From: Enterobacteriaceae endosymbiont of Donacia fulgens
Lineage (GTDB): Bacteria; Pseudomonadota; Gammaproteobacteria; Enterobacterales; Enterobacteriaceae
Direction of reading: 5' to 3'
Length of the DNA stretch: 64,000 nt
NCBI RefSeq assembly: GCF_012567545.1
Contig: NZ_CP046182.1
Location: 64,324 to 128,323, forward strand
Shown here: piece after piece, positions 37,430 to 46,915 of the stretch
Numbering within the stretch: position 1 is the first letter of the stretch
How the letters are laid out: every line of letters begins with the position of its first letter
Program-made: the position numbers and the translations under genes
Notes under the pieces: model-generated
The model's database searches: none
Seen by the model: the letters and a program-made list of their open reading frames with translations, nothing else
Told to the model about the DNA's origin: nothing

Positions 37430-38713
37430 ATGATAAAAGAAAATGGAATTAATATTCTAAAAAAATTAAAAAATCGTAATATTCTTTATCAAGTAACTAA
37501 TCAAAATAATTTATATAAAATTTTAAATAAAAAAAAAATTAATCTTTATTGTGGTTTTGATTTAACAGCAGATAGTCTACATATAGGACATCTAATACAA
37601 TTAATTACACTTAAATATTTTCAAGAACTAGGACACAAACCAATAATTTTATTAGGAGGTGCAACAAGTTTAATTGGAGATCCTAGTTTTAAACTAAAAA
37701 AAAGAAAAATAAATATAATAGATAATATAAATTTATGGTTTCAAAAAATTAGTTTACAAATAAATAATTTTCTAGATTTTAATTGTGGAAAAAATAGTGC
37801 TATCATAATTAATAATTATGAATGGTTTCATAAAATGAATGTTCTCTTTTTTTTAAAGAAAATTGGTAAATATTTTTGTGTTAATCAAATGATTAATAAA
37901 GACTCAATAAAAAAAAGAATGATAAATAATAATACTGAGGGAATTTCTTTTACTGAATTTTCTTATAATTTACTACAATCATATGATTTTGCTTATTTAA
38001 ATAAAAATTTTGATGTCATACTCCAAATTGGAGGTTCAGATCAATGGGGTAATATTGTATCTGGAATAGATTTAATAAAAAAAATATATAAAAAAAAAGT
38101 TTTTGGTATAACTACTAATTTAATTATTAAAAATGATGGAACAAAATTTGGTAAAACTGAAAAAGAAACTATTTGGTTAGATCATAAAAAAACTAGTACA
38201 TATAAATTTTTTCAATTTTGGTTAAATATACCAGATTCAATTGTATTTAATTTTTTAAATATGTTTACTAATTATGAATCAAAAATTATCAATAATTTTA
38301 ATAAAAAAAAAAATAATATTAAAAAAAATAGTCCACAATATCTTTTAGCCGAATATATGACTAATATGGTACATGGAAAAAATAATTTAATAATATCCAA
38401 AAGAATAACTAATTTACTTTTTTATGAAAATATAAATAATTTTTCAGAAAATGATTTTTTAATATTATCTCAAAATATTAAAAATCTTTATTTAGAAAAT
38501 AAAAATTTTAATTTACAAACAATACTAATTTTGAGTAAATTTGCATCTTCTAAAAATAAAGCTTCTATTTTAATAAAATCAAACTCAATATATATTAATA
38601 ATGAAAATATTTCTGATATTTCATTTATATTTACACAATACTATAAAAAATTTAATCATTTCACTTTATTACGTAAAGGTAAAAAAAATTTTTGTTTAAT
38701 TTACTGGAAATAA
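37430..38713 (+). CDS. tyrS: Tyrosyl-tRNA synthetase
   Basis: TyrRS charges tRNA-Tyr. The 427-residue protein (E. coli 424) has the class I signature HIGH at 51-54, the tyrosine-binding QIGGSDQWGNI block and the KFGKT motif (KMSKS class) at 239-243, followed by the helical domain and a C-terminal S4-like domain. An AAGGAG site precedes the ATG. It probably shares a transcript with ribE, the last plus-strand gene before tRNA-Val. Confidence 0.97.
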   Translation: MIKENGINILKKLKNRNILYQVTNQNNLYKILNKKKINLYCGFDLTADSLHIGHLIQLITLKYFQELGHKPIILLGGATSLIGDPSFKLKKRKINIIDNINLWFQKISLQINNFLDFNCGKNSAIIINNYEWFHKMNVLFFLKKIGKYFCVNQMINKDSIKKRMINNNTEGISFTEFSYNLLQSYDFAYLNKNFDVILQIGGSDQWGNIVSGIDLIKKIYKKKVFGITTNLIIKNDGTKFGKTEKETIWLDHKKTSTYKFFQFWLNIPDSIVFNFLNMFTNYESKIINNFNKKKNNIKKNSPQYLLAEYMTNMVHGKNNLIISKRITNLLFYENINNFSENDFLILSQNIKNLYLENKNFNLQTILILSKFASSKNKASILIKSNSIYINNENISDISFIFTQYYKKFNHFTLLRKGKKNFCLIYWK

Positions 38714-38741
38714 AAAAAAATCTATATTTTAAATATATTTA

Positions 38742-38814
38742 TGCGTTCTAGAGGATTTGAACCTCTGACTTTCACCATGTCATAGTGACACTCTAACCAC
38801 TGAGTTAAGAACGC
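38742..38814 (-). tRNA. tRNA-Val (anticodon GAC)
   Basis: On the minus strand the acceptor arms GCGTTCT and AGAACGC with discriminator A, D arm CTCAGTGGTTAGAG, anticodon stem TCACT/GGTGA with loop ATGACAT, and T arm AGAGGTTCAAATCCTCT make a 73-nt cloverleaf. It aligns with the E. coli valV/valW tRNAs. CCA is not encoded. Confidence 0.95.
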
Positions 38815-38860
38815 ATAAAGAGTATTAATTAAATAATAATATACTATAAATATATAATAA

Positions 38861-40204
38861 TCAATTTTTTTGTATTTTTACAATACGTATTAAAATTAAT
38901 ATTGCTGAAACTGTTAATCCAATTATAAATCCAATCCAAAAACCAGATGGTCCCATAGGACGAGAAGTAATAAAATTAGTAACAGATAAAATATATCCAA
39001 TAGGTAAACTTATAATCCAATAAGATATAAATGTAATAAAAAAAATATATTTAGTATCTTTATATCCTTTTAAAATACCAGATCCAATAATTTGAATAGA
39101 ATCTGAAAATTGATAAATAGAAGCTAATAGTATTAAATGAGATGATAAATTTATAATATTTTTATTAGGATTATATAATTTAGCAATTTTTTTTCTAAAA
39201 AAAATACTTATTAAAATAGTAAAAATAGATATTATTATGCCTATAATTTGTGAAATCCAACTAATAATTTTTGCTTTATTTGTATGACCTAAACCTAAAT
39301 AAAATCCTATTAATATAGTAGTAGCAATACTTAATGATAAAGGAATAATAAAAATTAAAGAACTAAAATTTATAGCTATTTGATGACTAATAATATCATC
39401 TATCCCCATAGATAATGATATTAATAAAGAAACAATACTAAATAATGTAATTTCAAAAAAAATAGATAAACCAATAGGTAATCCTAATTTTAGAATTTTT
39501 TTTAAAATTTTAAAATCTAGATTTTTTGAAAAATTAAAAAAATTAATTTTTTTAAAATAAATTGATTTAGACATCCATATTATTGTTATAAGAAATAATA
39601 TCCAATATATTAATACTATAGAAAAACTACATCCTAAAACTCCTAATGGAGGTATATAACTAAATCCATAAATTAAAATATAATTAATTGGAATATATAA
39701 AATTACTCCAATCCAACTGATAATCATATCAGGTATCATTAATGATGATGATATACATAAACAACGTAATATTTGTAATAATAGATATCCTGGTATACTC
39801 CAAATAATAATATTTATAAATTTTTTAATTTTAAAAATAAAAATTTTATTATGAAATAATAATAAGATTAAATAATTTATTTGATATAAAATAAACATCA
39901 TAATTAATGATAAAATTATTGCTAATAAATATGATTGTTTAATATAATTTATTATTTTTTTATTATTATTAGATATATATAATTTTGTAATAATAGGAAT
40001 TAAAGATAAAAAAATACCATGGCCAAATAATATTATTGGTAACCAAATTGATACTCCTATTGATAATACTGCTATATCAATTTTATTAAAAGAACTTGAC
40101 ATAATCATATTAATAATGCTTATTAAAATATAAGCTATTTGTGTTAAAATTATTGGTATAGTAATATTAAACAATTTTTTTATTTCAATTAAATATTTTT
40201 GCAC
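38861..40204 (-). CDS. mdtK: MATE family efflux transporter MdtK
   Basis: A 447-residue membrane protein with about twelve hydrophobic helices. It opens MQKYLIEIKKLFNITIPIILTQIA, and blocks such as IWLPIILFGHG, SDSIQIIGSGILKGYKDTK and GPSGFWIGFIIGLT match E. coli MdtK (457). MATE transporters exchange Na+ or H+ for organic cations and flavonoids. In E. coli mdtK neighbours the riboflavin synthase gene; here ribE lies 1.5 kb away. Retention of a drug exporter in a host-restricted genome is odd, and the real cargo could be a host-derived or provisioned compound. Confidence 0.94.
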   Translation of the reverse strand: MQKYLIEIKKLFNITIPIILTQIAYILISIINMIMSSSFNKIDIAVLSIGVSIWLPIILFGHGIFLSLIPIITKLYISNNNKKIINYIKQSYLLAIILSLIMMFILYQINYLILLLFHNKIFIFKIKKFINIIIWSIPGYLLLQILRCLCISSSLMIPDMIISWIGVILYIPINYILIYGFSYIPPLGVLGCSFSIVLIYWILFLITIIWMSKSIYFKKINFFNFSKNLDFKILKKILKLGLPIGLSIFFEITLFSIVSLLISLSMGIDDIISHQIAINFSSLIFIIPLSLSIATTILIGFYLGLGHTNKAKIISWISQIIGIIISIFTILISIFFRKKIAKLYNPNKNIINLSSHLILLASIYQFSDSIQIIGSGILKGYKDTKYIFFITFISYWIISLPIGYILSVTNFITSRPMGPSGFWIGFIIGLTVSAILILIRIVKIQKN

Positions 40205-40350
40205 ATATAACCTTTTTTATTTTATTAAAATTTATAAAAAATAAATTTTATGAAATAAATAATATTTTACTTTTAAAAAACTTTAAATTATTATATATAT
40301 AATTATTTTAATTTAATTATTTTATTATAATAAATAAAATAGAGAATTTT

Positions 40351-40665
40351 ATGAAAATTTTTAATAAAATTAAAAAACAAATTAATAATAATCCTATTAT
40401 TTTATATATGAAAGGTAATCCAATACATCCTCAATGTGGTTTTTCTGATAAAGCTGTAAAAATTATTTTATTTTATAAAATAAAATTTACTTATATTGAT
40501 GTTTTAAAATATCCTGATATTAGAAAATATTTACCTAAATATGCTAATTGGCCAACATTTCCTCAATTATGGGTTGATAATAAATTAATAGGAGGTTATG
40601 ATATATTATATACATTACATTATAATAATAAATTAAAAGATATTTTAAATTTTAAAAAAGAATAA
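40351..40665 (+). CDS. grxD: Monothiol glutaredoxin GrxD
   Basis: GrxD binds a [2Fe-2S] cluster with glutathione and delivers it to iron-sulphur proteins. The 104-residue protein (E. coli 115) has the monothiol active site CGFS at 29-32 preceded by KGNPIHPQ, then the cis-Pro block ANWPTFPQLWV and IGGYDILYTL. The C terminus is shortened. Lipoyl synthase in this window is one likely client. It converges on rnt across 16 nt; both are neighbours in the same order region in E. coli. Confidence 0.96.
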   Translation: MKIFNKIKKQINNNPIILYMKGNPIHPQCGFSDKAVKIILFYKIKFTYIDVLKYPDIRKYLPKYANWPTFPQLWVDNKLIGGYDILYTLHYNNKLKDILNFKKE

Positions 40666-40681
40666 TTTATACTTATAAAAA

Positions 40682-41323
40682 TTAAGGAAAAGAAGAAGGA
40701 GGCCATCCACCTTTTTTTTTCCATTTATTAACTAATCTGCAAAATAATTTAGCAGTACGATTAGTATCGTATAAAGCTGAATGTGCTTGATTATTATCGA
40801 ATGGAATACCAATTGCATAACATGATTTGGCTAGAACAGTTTGACCTAAAATTAATCCACACATTGATGCTGTATCAAATATGACAAAAGAATGAAAAGG
40901 ATTATTATTTTCTAATTTTGTACGTTTTGCAGCTTCCATAATAAAACTGTGATCAAAAATTGCATTATGAGCTACTATAACTGCTTTTTTACATTTATTT
41001 ATTTTTAAATCTTGAGAAATTTTTTTAAAAATTATTTTTAAGGCTTTTTTTTCAGTTATAGCACCTCTTAAAGAGGTGTTTATATTAATACCATTAAAAG
41101 CTAGTGCTTCTGGCGAAATATTTGATCCTTTAAAAGGTAAAATATGAAAATGTAATGTTTCATTAGTTTCTAACCAACCGTTATGCATTTTTAATGTTAT
41201 TAAGCTTATTTCTAATATAGCATTAGATTTAGAATTAAATCCCGAAGTTTCAATATCAATTACAACAGGATAAAAACCTCTAAATCTATAAGATAATAGA
41301 TCTAATTTTGATAAGTTATTCAT
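40682..41323 (-). CDS. rnt: Ribonuclease T
   Basis: RNase T trims the 3' ends of tRNAs and 5S/23S rRNA. The 213-residue protein (E. coli 215) is a DEDDh exonuclease: Asp23 and Glu25 in VIDIETSG, the [10 protein letters not shown] aspartate (about 125) and His/Asp in [11 protein letters not shown] (about 181-186). A strong hairpin sequence with arms CACCTCTT and AAGAGGTG lies in the coding region at 41062-41078. Confidence 0.97.
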   Translation of the reverse strand: MNNLSKLDLLSYRFRGFYPVVIDIETSGFNSKSNAILEISLITLKMHNGWLETNETLHFHILPFKGSNISPEALAFNGININTSLRGAITEKKALKIIFKKISQDLKINKCKKAVIVAHNAIFDHSFIMEAAKRTKLENNNPFHSFVIFDTASMCGLILGQTVLAKSCYAIGIPFDNNQAHSALYDTNRTAKLFCRLVNKWKKKGGWPPSSFP

Positions 41324-41510
41324 TTTTATTCTTTAAATTTTTATTTAAATATATTTTATATTAATATTATATACATAAATAAATTATACTTTTATTAAAA
41401 AAATTACAAGTATAAAATATTTTATATATGTTTATATTTTAAAAAATATTAATGTAATTAATAAAATTATTTTAAATAAGAATGATTTTAGTTAATTAAA
41501 GGCGATAAAA

Positions 41511-42278
41511 ATGTTAACAAAAATAATTAAATTTAAACAAAATAATTTTTCATTTTATGTAATTTATTTATATAATAATCAACCTGAACTTATATTTAAT
41601 GCAATTAAAAAAAAAATAAATCATTCTCCTATATTCTTTAAAAAAATATCAGTTATTATAAATATTAATTATATAAAAAATGAAATAAATTGGGAAAAAG
41701 TTTATAATGCTATTATTTCTACAGGAATTAATATTATAGGAGTAAGTGGTTGTAATAATAAAAATATAATTAAAAGTATAAATAATACTGGTATACCTAT
41801 TTTATTTACAAATAATAAAAATAATAAAAAAATTCAAAATAATGATTTTAAAGATCAAAAAAAAAATATTCATAATATAACACAAAAATCTATTATTAAA
41901 ATAATAAAGGAAAAAAGTTCTTTATCATTAAATAAAAATTTTACTTATAATAAAAGTAAAATTATTTATAATCCAATTAGATCTGGACAACAAATTTATG
42001 CTTATAATAGTGATTTAATTATCATAAATAATGTTAGTACAGGAGCGGAATTAATAGCAGATGGTAATATTCATGTTTATGGGTTCATGAGAGGAAAAGC
42101 TTTATCTGGAGCTAATGGAGATAAGAATTGTCAAATTTTTTGTACTCAATTATTTGCTGAATTATTATCTATTGCTGGTGAATATTTACTTCAAGATCAA
42201 ATTCCTAATAATTTTTTAGGAAAATCATCAAGAATATATTTAAAGAATAAAGTATTAACAATAAAATCATGTAATTAA
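41511..42278 (+). CDS. minC: Septum site-determining protein MinC
   Basis: MinC blocks FtsZ ring assembly away from midcell. The 255-residue protein (E. coli 231) has a weakly conserved N-terminal FtsZ-inhibiting domain (about 1-110), an Asn/Lys-rich linker, and a well-conserved C-terminal domain (about 150-255) with RSGQQIYAYNSDLIIINNVSTGAELIADGNIHVYG and the GMRGKALSGANGD-type block (FMRGKALSGANGD), which binds MinD. An AAAGGCG site precedes the ATG. Retention of all three Min proteins shows a regulated division site. Confidence 0.95.
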   Translation: MLTKIIKFKQNNFSFYVIYLYNNQPELIFNAIKKKINHSPIFFKKISVIININYIKNEINWEKVYNAIISTGINIIGVSGCNNKNIIKSINNTGIPILFTNNKNNKKIQNNDFKDQKKNIHNITQKSIIKIIKEKSSLSLNKNFTYNKSKIIYNPIRSGQQIYAYNSDLIIINNVSTGAELIADGNIHVYGFMRGKALSGANGDKNCQIFCTQLFAELLSIAGEYLLQDQIPNNFLGKSSRIYLKNKVLTIKSCN

Positions 42279-42312
42279 ACTTTATTTAAATTTATTATTA
42301 AAGGAAATTCTA

Positions 42313-43122
42313 ATGCGTATAATTGTTGTTACTTCAGGTAAAGGCGGAGTAGGAAAAACTACTTCTAGTGCAGCTATAGCTACAGGATTAGCTAAATATG
42401 GTAAAAAAACTGCTGTTATTGATTTTGATATTGGATTACGTAATCTTGATTTAATCATGGGATGTGAAAGAAGAGTAGTATATGATTTTATTAATGTTTT
42501 ACAAGGAGAAGCAACATTAAATCAAGCTTTAATAAAAGATAAAAAAAATAAAAATTTGTATATTTTACCTGCCTCTCAAACAAAAAATAAAGATGCTTTA
42601 ACTTATAAAGGTGTAGAAATAATTTTTAAAAACTTACATATAATGAATTTTGATTTTATAATTTGTGATTCACCAGCAGGTATTGAAACTGGGGCTTTAA
42701 CTGCATTATATTTTGCAGATGAAGCTATTATTACTACTAATCCTGAAATTTCTTCTATTAGAGATTCTGATAGAATATTAGGTATTATTTCTTCTCAATC
42801 AAAAAGAGCAAAATATGGAGAAGAACCTATTAAAGAATATTTATTATTAACACGTTATAATCCTATAAGAGTAGATTGTGGAGATATGTTAAGTATTGAT
42901 GATATTATTGAAATTTTAGGTATCAAAATAATAGGTGTTATACCAGAAGATCCTTTAGTTTTAAGAGCATCAAATCAAGGTAAAAGTATAATTTTAAATA
43001 AAGATTCTAATGCTTCCCTAGCATATAATGATACTGTTAAACGTTTATTAGGAGAGAAAATTCCTTTACGTTTTATAAAAAGTGAAAAAAAAAGTTTTTT
43101 ACAACGTTTGTTTTGGAGATAA
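42313..43122 (+). CDS. minD: Septum site-determining ATPase MinD
   Basis: MinD binds the membrane in its ATP form, recruits MinC and is driven off by MinE. The 269-residue protein (E. coli 270) has the deviant Walker A motif GKGGVGKTT (9-17), the IDFDIGLRNLDLIMG switch block and CDSPAGIE. The C-terminal membrane-targeting helix survives as KSEKKSFLQRLFWR. It is strongly conserved, and minE starts 1 nt after its stop. Confidence 0.98.
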   Translation: MRIIVVTSGKGGVGKTTSSAAIATGLAKYGKKTAVIDFDIGLRNLDLIMGCERRVVYDFINVLQGEATLNQALIKDKKNKNLYILPASQTKNKDALTYKGVEIIFKNLHIMNFDFIICDSPAGIETGALTALYFADEAIITTNPEISSIRDSDRILGIISSQSKRAKYGEEPIKEYLLLTRYNPIRVDCGDMLSIDDIIEILGIKIIGVIPEDPLVLRASNQGKSIILNKDSNASLAYNDTVKRLLGEKIPLRFIKSEKKSFLQRLFWR

Positions 43123-43123
43123 T

Positions 43124-43408
43124 ATGAATTTTATTAATTTTTTTTTATCAAAAAAAAAAAAAACTGCTAATATTGCTAAAAAAAGATTACAGATTATTAT
43201 ATCAGAAGAATCAAAAAAAGGATATGTATATCCTTATTATATAATGCAGTTAAAACAAGAAATATTAAAAGTAATTTCTAAATATGTTAAAATTAATCCT
43301 AATATGATTATTATAGAATTAGATGATAATAAAAATAATATATCAACATTAGAATTAAATATTAAATTACCTAAAACTAAAGAATGCGTTAAAAAAATAA
43401 AAAAATAA
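43124..43408 (+). CDS. minE: Cell division topological specificity factor MinE
   Basis: MinE stimulates MinD ATPase and makes the Min system oscillate. The 94-residue protein starts at the ATG at 43124: MNFINFFLSKKKKTANIAK matches the E. coli N-terminal membrane and MinD-binding region, and a GGAGAT site precedes it. An open frame extends further upstream inside minD but is not family sequence. The C-terminal dimer domain (about 35-94) is recognisable. A 14-A tract (43150-43163) encodes the KKKK of residues 10-13 and is in frame as sequenced. Confidence 0.96.
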   Translation: MNFINFFLSKKKKTANIAKKRLQIIISEESKKGYVYPYYIMQLKQEILKVISKYVKINPNMIIIELDDNKNNISTLELNIKLPKTKECVKKIKK

Positions 43409-43429
43409 TAATATCTAAAAAATTTATAT

Positions 43430-44110
43430 TTAAAATGTATTTTTAATATAATTAATAACGTAATTGTTTTTAATTTTTTTTTTATTTAATAACATATTAT
43501 TAATAATATTAATAATTTCTTCTGAAGAAGAAATTTGATTTTTAATAAAAGATATTTTTAAATTTTTATTTAATATTAATTTCATATTATATTTTAAATA
43601 TTTATTTATATCTGAAATTAATGCCCATATTCCTTTTAATAATAAAATTTTATTTATAACATCATTATATTTTAATAAACATTCATTATTTTTACCAATC
43701 CATAAACCTTTTTTAGTTCTTTTATATAAAGAAAAATATAAAAATTCTTTATTACATTTTATAATAGTTATTATTTGATTAATCCCTGTTATTTTCCAAG
43801 ATTTTTCTGCTAAAATCATTAAATGTGATATTCCTATTTTAGGAATATTTAAAGCATAAGAAATACTTTCTATTGTTGCTATCCCTATTCTTATACTTGT
43901 AAAATTACCTGGTCCTAAATTATATCCTAATAAATTTATTTCAGATAATAATACATTAGTTTCATTTAAAATACTATTAATTAAAAATAATATATATTTA
44001 ATATGTAAAAAAGGACAAAATTGAATTTTTTTATAAATAATTCCATTATTTTTTAAAATTACTAAACAATATTTTGTAGATGTATCAATAGTTAAAATAT
44101 TTTTATACAT
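43430..44110 (-). CDS. tsaB: tRNA threonylcarbamoyladenosine biosynthesis protein TsaB
   Basis: TsaB is the non-catalytic partner of TsaD in making t6A37 in ANN-decoding tRNAs. The 226-residue protein (E. coli 231) has the N-terminal ILTIDTSTKYCLV motif of the ASKHA fold and the GPGNFTSIRIGIATIESISYALNIP block typical of TsaB/YeaZ. The C-terminal half is diverged. Its partners TsaC, TsaD and TsaE are not in this window. It lies convergent with minE (21-nt gap). Confidence 0.93.
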   Translation of the reverse strand: MYKNILTIDTSTKYCLVILKNNGIIYKKIQFCPFLHIKYILFLINSILNETNVLLSEINLLGYNLGPGNFTSIRIGIATIESISYALNIPKIGISHLMILAEKSWKITGINQIITIIKCNKEFLYFSLYKRTKKGLWIGKNNECLLKYNDVINKILLLKGIWALISDINKYLKYNMKLILNKNLKISFIKNQISSSEEIINIINNMLLNKKKIKNNYVINYIKNTF

Positions 44111-44136
44111 ATATCTCTGATTTAAAAATAAATTTA

Positions 44137-44164
44137 TTGTTTAAAATTTAAATTATGTTATAAT
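44137..44164 (+). promoter_or_regulatory. Possible sigma-70-type promoter upstream of hslV
   Basis: TTGTTT (44137-44142) and TATAAT (44159-44164) are separated by 16 nt in the 253-nt gap between the divergent tsaB and hslV genes. The -10 is a perfect consensus. It would give an hslV leader of about 190 nt. No convincing heat-shock (CTTGAA / CCCCAT) promoter is visible, although hslVU is a heat-shock operon in E. coli. Confidence 0.35.
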
Positions 44165-44363
44165 TTCAGTGTTTTAATAACAATTCAAACTATTCTATCA
44201 AATAATTATAATATATTATTTTATAAAATAAAATGTTAAATATTTAAATTTATAATAAATTTAATAATTAATAATTTTATTAAAATTTTATTTATAATAA
44301 AATTATTTACATAATTATTATAAAATATAAAATAAATAATAATTAAAGTAAGGAATAAAACTC

Positions 44364-44891
44364 GTGACAACAATAGTTAGTGTAAGGAAAAATGGGAATG
44401 TAGTTATTGGTGGTGATGGACAAGCAACTCTTGGTCACATTATAATGAAAGGAAATGTCAAAAAAATTCGTAAATTATATCATGATACAGTTATTGCAGG
44501 TTTTGCTGGTGGTACTGCAGATGCTTTTACTCTTTTCGAATTATTTGAACAAAAATTAGAAGTATATCAAGGAAATTTAACTAAATCAGCAGTTGAATTA
44601 GCTAAAGATTGGAGAACTGATCGTATTTTACGTAAATTAGAAGCTTTATTAGTAATTGCAGATAAAGTTACTTCTTTAATAATTACAGGTAGTGGAGATG
44701 TTATCCAACCTGAAAATAATATAGTAACTATTGGTTCTGGTGGACCATATGCACAAGCATCAGCTCGTGCTTTATTTGAAAATACTAATTTAAATGCATA
44801 TGAAATAGTAAAAAAATCTTTAAAAATAGCAGGAGATATTTGTATATATACAAATCATAATTTTACTATTGAAAAATTACCATGTAAATAA
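44364..44891 (+). CDS. hslV: ATP-dependent protease proteolytic subunit HslV
   Basis: HslV forms the double-ring protease chamber of HslVU. The start is GTG, as in E. coli, behind a TAAGGA site. After removal of the initiator residue the N terminus is [18 protein letters not shown], placing the catalytic threonine first. The 175-residue protein (E. coli 176) also shows the [14 protein letters not shown] block. hslU starts about 20 nt downstream. With HslU it probably handles misfolded protein, which may matter in a cell with editing-deficient synthetases. Confidence 0.98.
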   Translation: MTTIVSVRKNGNVVIGGDGQATLGHIIMKGNVKKIRKLYHDTVIAGFAGGTADAFTLFELFEQKLEVYQGNLTKSAVELAKDWRTDRILRKLEALLVIADKVTSLIITGSGDVIQPENNIVTIGSGGPYAQASARALFENTNLNAYEIVKKSLKIAGDICIYTNHNFTIEKLPCK

Positions 44892-44911
44892 GCATGAGGA
44901 AAATGCTAATT

Positions 44912-46231
44912 ATGTCTGAGATGACCCCAAAAAAAATTGTTAAAGAATTAGATAAATTTATTATTGGACAAGAAAGTGCAAAAAAAGCTGTTGCTATAGC
45001 ATTAAGAAATCGTTGGCGTCGCATGCAACTAGATGAAAATTTAAGACAAGAAGTTACTCCAAAAAATATATTAATGATTGGACCTACAGGGGTAGGAAAA
45101 ACAGAAATTGCACGTAGATTAGCTAAATTAGCTAATGCACCTTTTATAAAGGTAGAAGCTACTAAGTTTACTGAAATTGGTTATGTTGGAAAAGAAGTAG
45201 ATTCTATTATTCGTGATTTAACAGATGTAGCTATAAAAATGATAAGAATACAAGCATTTAATAAAAATTGTTATAGAGCAAAAGAAATGGCAGAAGAAAG
45301 AATTTTAAATGTTTTAATTTCTAATAAAAGTAATTGGAATAAAGATGATAATATTGAATCTATAAGACAAAAATTAAAAATTCAACTTAAAAATGGATTA
45401 TTAGATAATCAAGAAATTGAAATTAATGTAGCTAGCACCCCTATGGGTATTGAAATTATGGCTCCTCCAGGTATGGAAGAAATGACTAGTCAATTACAAT
45501 CATTATTTCAAAATTTAGGAGGTAATAAACAAAAAAAACGTAAATTAAAAGTTAAAGATGCTATTAAATTATTAATAGAAGAAGAGGCTGGTAAATTAAT
45601 TAATAATGAAGATATTAAACAAAAAGCTATAGAAGCAGTAGAACAAAATGGGATTGTATTTTTAGATGAAATCGATAAAATTTGTAGAAGAAGTAATAAT
45701 GTATCTTCAGATATTTCTAGAGAAGGAGTGCAAAGAGATTTATTACCTTTAGTAGAAGGATGTACAGTATCAACAAAACATGGGATGGTTAAAACAGATC
45801 ATATTTTATTTATTGCTTCAGGATCATTTCAAATATCTAAACCTTCTGATTTAATTCCAGAATTACAAGGTAGATTACCTATTAGAGTAGAGTTAAAAGC
45901 ATTAACTAGTAATGATTTTAAAAGAATTCTTATAGAACCAGATACATCTATAACAATACAGTATAAAGCGTTATTAGAAACTGAAAAAGTTAATATCATT
46001 TTTACTGAAGATGGTATAAAAAAAATTGCAGAATCTGCATGGAAAGTAAATGAAACAACAGAAAATATAGGAGCTAGAAGATTACATACTGTTTTAGAAC
46101 ATTTAATGTCTGATATTTCTTATAATGCTAATGAATACTATAATAAATCTATTATTATAGATAAAAATTATGTCAGTAAACACCTAGATACATTAATAAT
46201 TAATGAAGATATTAGCAGATATATTTTATAA
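44912..46231 (+). CDS. hslU: ATP-dependent protease ATPase subunit HslU
   Basis: HslU is the AAA+ unfoldase that feeds HslV. The 439-residue protein (E. coli 443) starts at the ATG at 44912 ([10 protein letters not shown]), which matches the family; two earlier in-frame ATGs at 44894 and 44903 would add six or three residues, but the GAGG site at 44896-44899 is placed for the later one. Walker A is GPTGVGKT (57-64), Walker [10 protein letters not shown], and the C terminus EDISRYIL keeps the tail that docks into HslV. Conservation is high throughout. Confidence 0.97.
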   Translation: MSEMTPKKIVKELDKFIIGQESAKKAVAIALRNRWRRMQLDENLRQEVTPKNILMIGPTGVGKTEIARRLAKLANAPFIKVEATKFTEIGYVGKEVDSIIRDLTDVAIKMIRIQAFNKNCYRAKEMAEERILNVLISNKSNWNKDDNIESIRQKLKIQLKNGLLDNQEIEINVASTPMGIEIMAPPGMEEMTSQLQSLFQNLGGNKQKKRKLKVKDAIKLLIEEEAGKLINNEDIKQKAIEAVEQNGIVFLDEIDKICRRSNNVSSDISREGVQRDLLPLVEGCTVSTKHGMVKTDHILFIASGSFQISKPSDLIPELQGRLPIRVELKALTSNDFKRILIEPDTSITIQYKALLETEKVNIIFTEDGIKKIAESAWKVNETTENIGARRLHTVLEHLMSDISYNANEYYNKSIIIDKNYVSKHLDTLIINEDISRYIL

Positions 46232-46275
46232 AAAATTTTAAATTATATATATAAAGTATATAAATAAAAAATAAA

Positions 46276-46302
46276 AATTATTTTATTTTATTTAAAATAA
46301 TT
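46276..46302. terminator. AT-only hairpin between hslU and hisI
   Basis: Perfect 10-base arms AATTATTTTA (46276-46285) and TAAAATAATT (46293-46302) with a 7-nt loop lie between the ends of two convergent genes. The stem contains no G-C pair, so it is weak; it may only mark transcript ends in an AT-rich context. Confidence 0.3.
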
Positions 46303-46306
46303 AAAA

Positions 46307-46915
46307 TTAAGAATTTCTTTTTCTTAAAATTTTAATAATATCATATAAGTTAATATTTTTTATTTTTAATAAAACTATTAAATGATAAATTAGATCGGCT
46401 GCTTCTTGCATAGTTTCTTTTTTGTTATTATCATTTGCAGCTATAATAGTTTCTATAGCTTCTTCTCCTACTTTTTGTGTAATTCTCTTTAATCCACTTT
46501 GATATAATTTGTAGGTATATGAAGGTTCTATGGAACTTTTTTTTTTATTTAAAATATTTTCTAGTAAATATAAAAAAGTAAAATCTGATATAGTATTTTT
46601 AAAACAGCTATATTCATTTAAATGACATGTTTTATTTACGGATTTTACTAAAATAAGTAATGTATCTTTGTCACAATCTGTAGTAATTTTTTTTGCATAT
46701 AAAAAATTACCTGTTGTTTCTCCTTTTGTCCATAACTTATTTTTAGTTCTGGAAAAAAATGTAACTTTTTTAGTTTTTAATGTTATTTGAAGAGCTTTTT
46801 GATTCATATATGCATGCATAAGAATTTGACCTGAAATTTTATGTTGTATAATAACAGGAATTAATCCATTTATTTTAGTCCAATTTAAAGTATTTAAAAT
46901 ATTTTGTTTTAACAT
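46307..46915 (-). CDS. hisI: Phosphoribosyl-AMP cyclohydrolase / phosphoribosyl-ATP pyrophosphatase HisIE
   Basis: This bifunctional enzyme performs steps 2 and 3 of histidine synthesis. The 202-residue protein (E. coli 203) has the cyclohydrolase half (about 1-110) with [25 protein letters not shown] and the zinc-site CHLNEYSCF, then the pyrophosphohydrolase half (about 115-202) with [18 protein letters not shown] and [13 protein letters not shown]. It is the last gene of the operon and overlaps hisF by 7 nt. Confidence 0.97.
   Translation of the reverse strand: MLKQNILNTLNWTKINGLIPVIIQHKISGQILMHAYMNQKALQITLKTKKVTFFSRTKNKLWTKGETTGNFLYAKKITTDCDKDTLLILVKSVNKTCHLNEYSCFKNTISDFTFLYLLENILNKKKSSIEPSYTYKLYQSGLKRITQKVGEEAIETIIAANDNNKKETMQEAADLIYHLIVLLKIKNINLYDIIKILRKRNS

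Noticed and set aside
43082..43123. Longer MinE starting inside minD
   Set aside because: The extra residues are minD sequence in another frame; the ATG at 43124 has a ribosome binding site and family N terminus.
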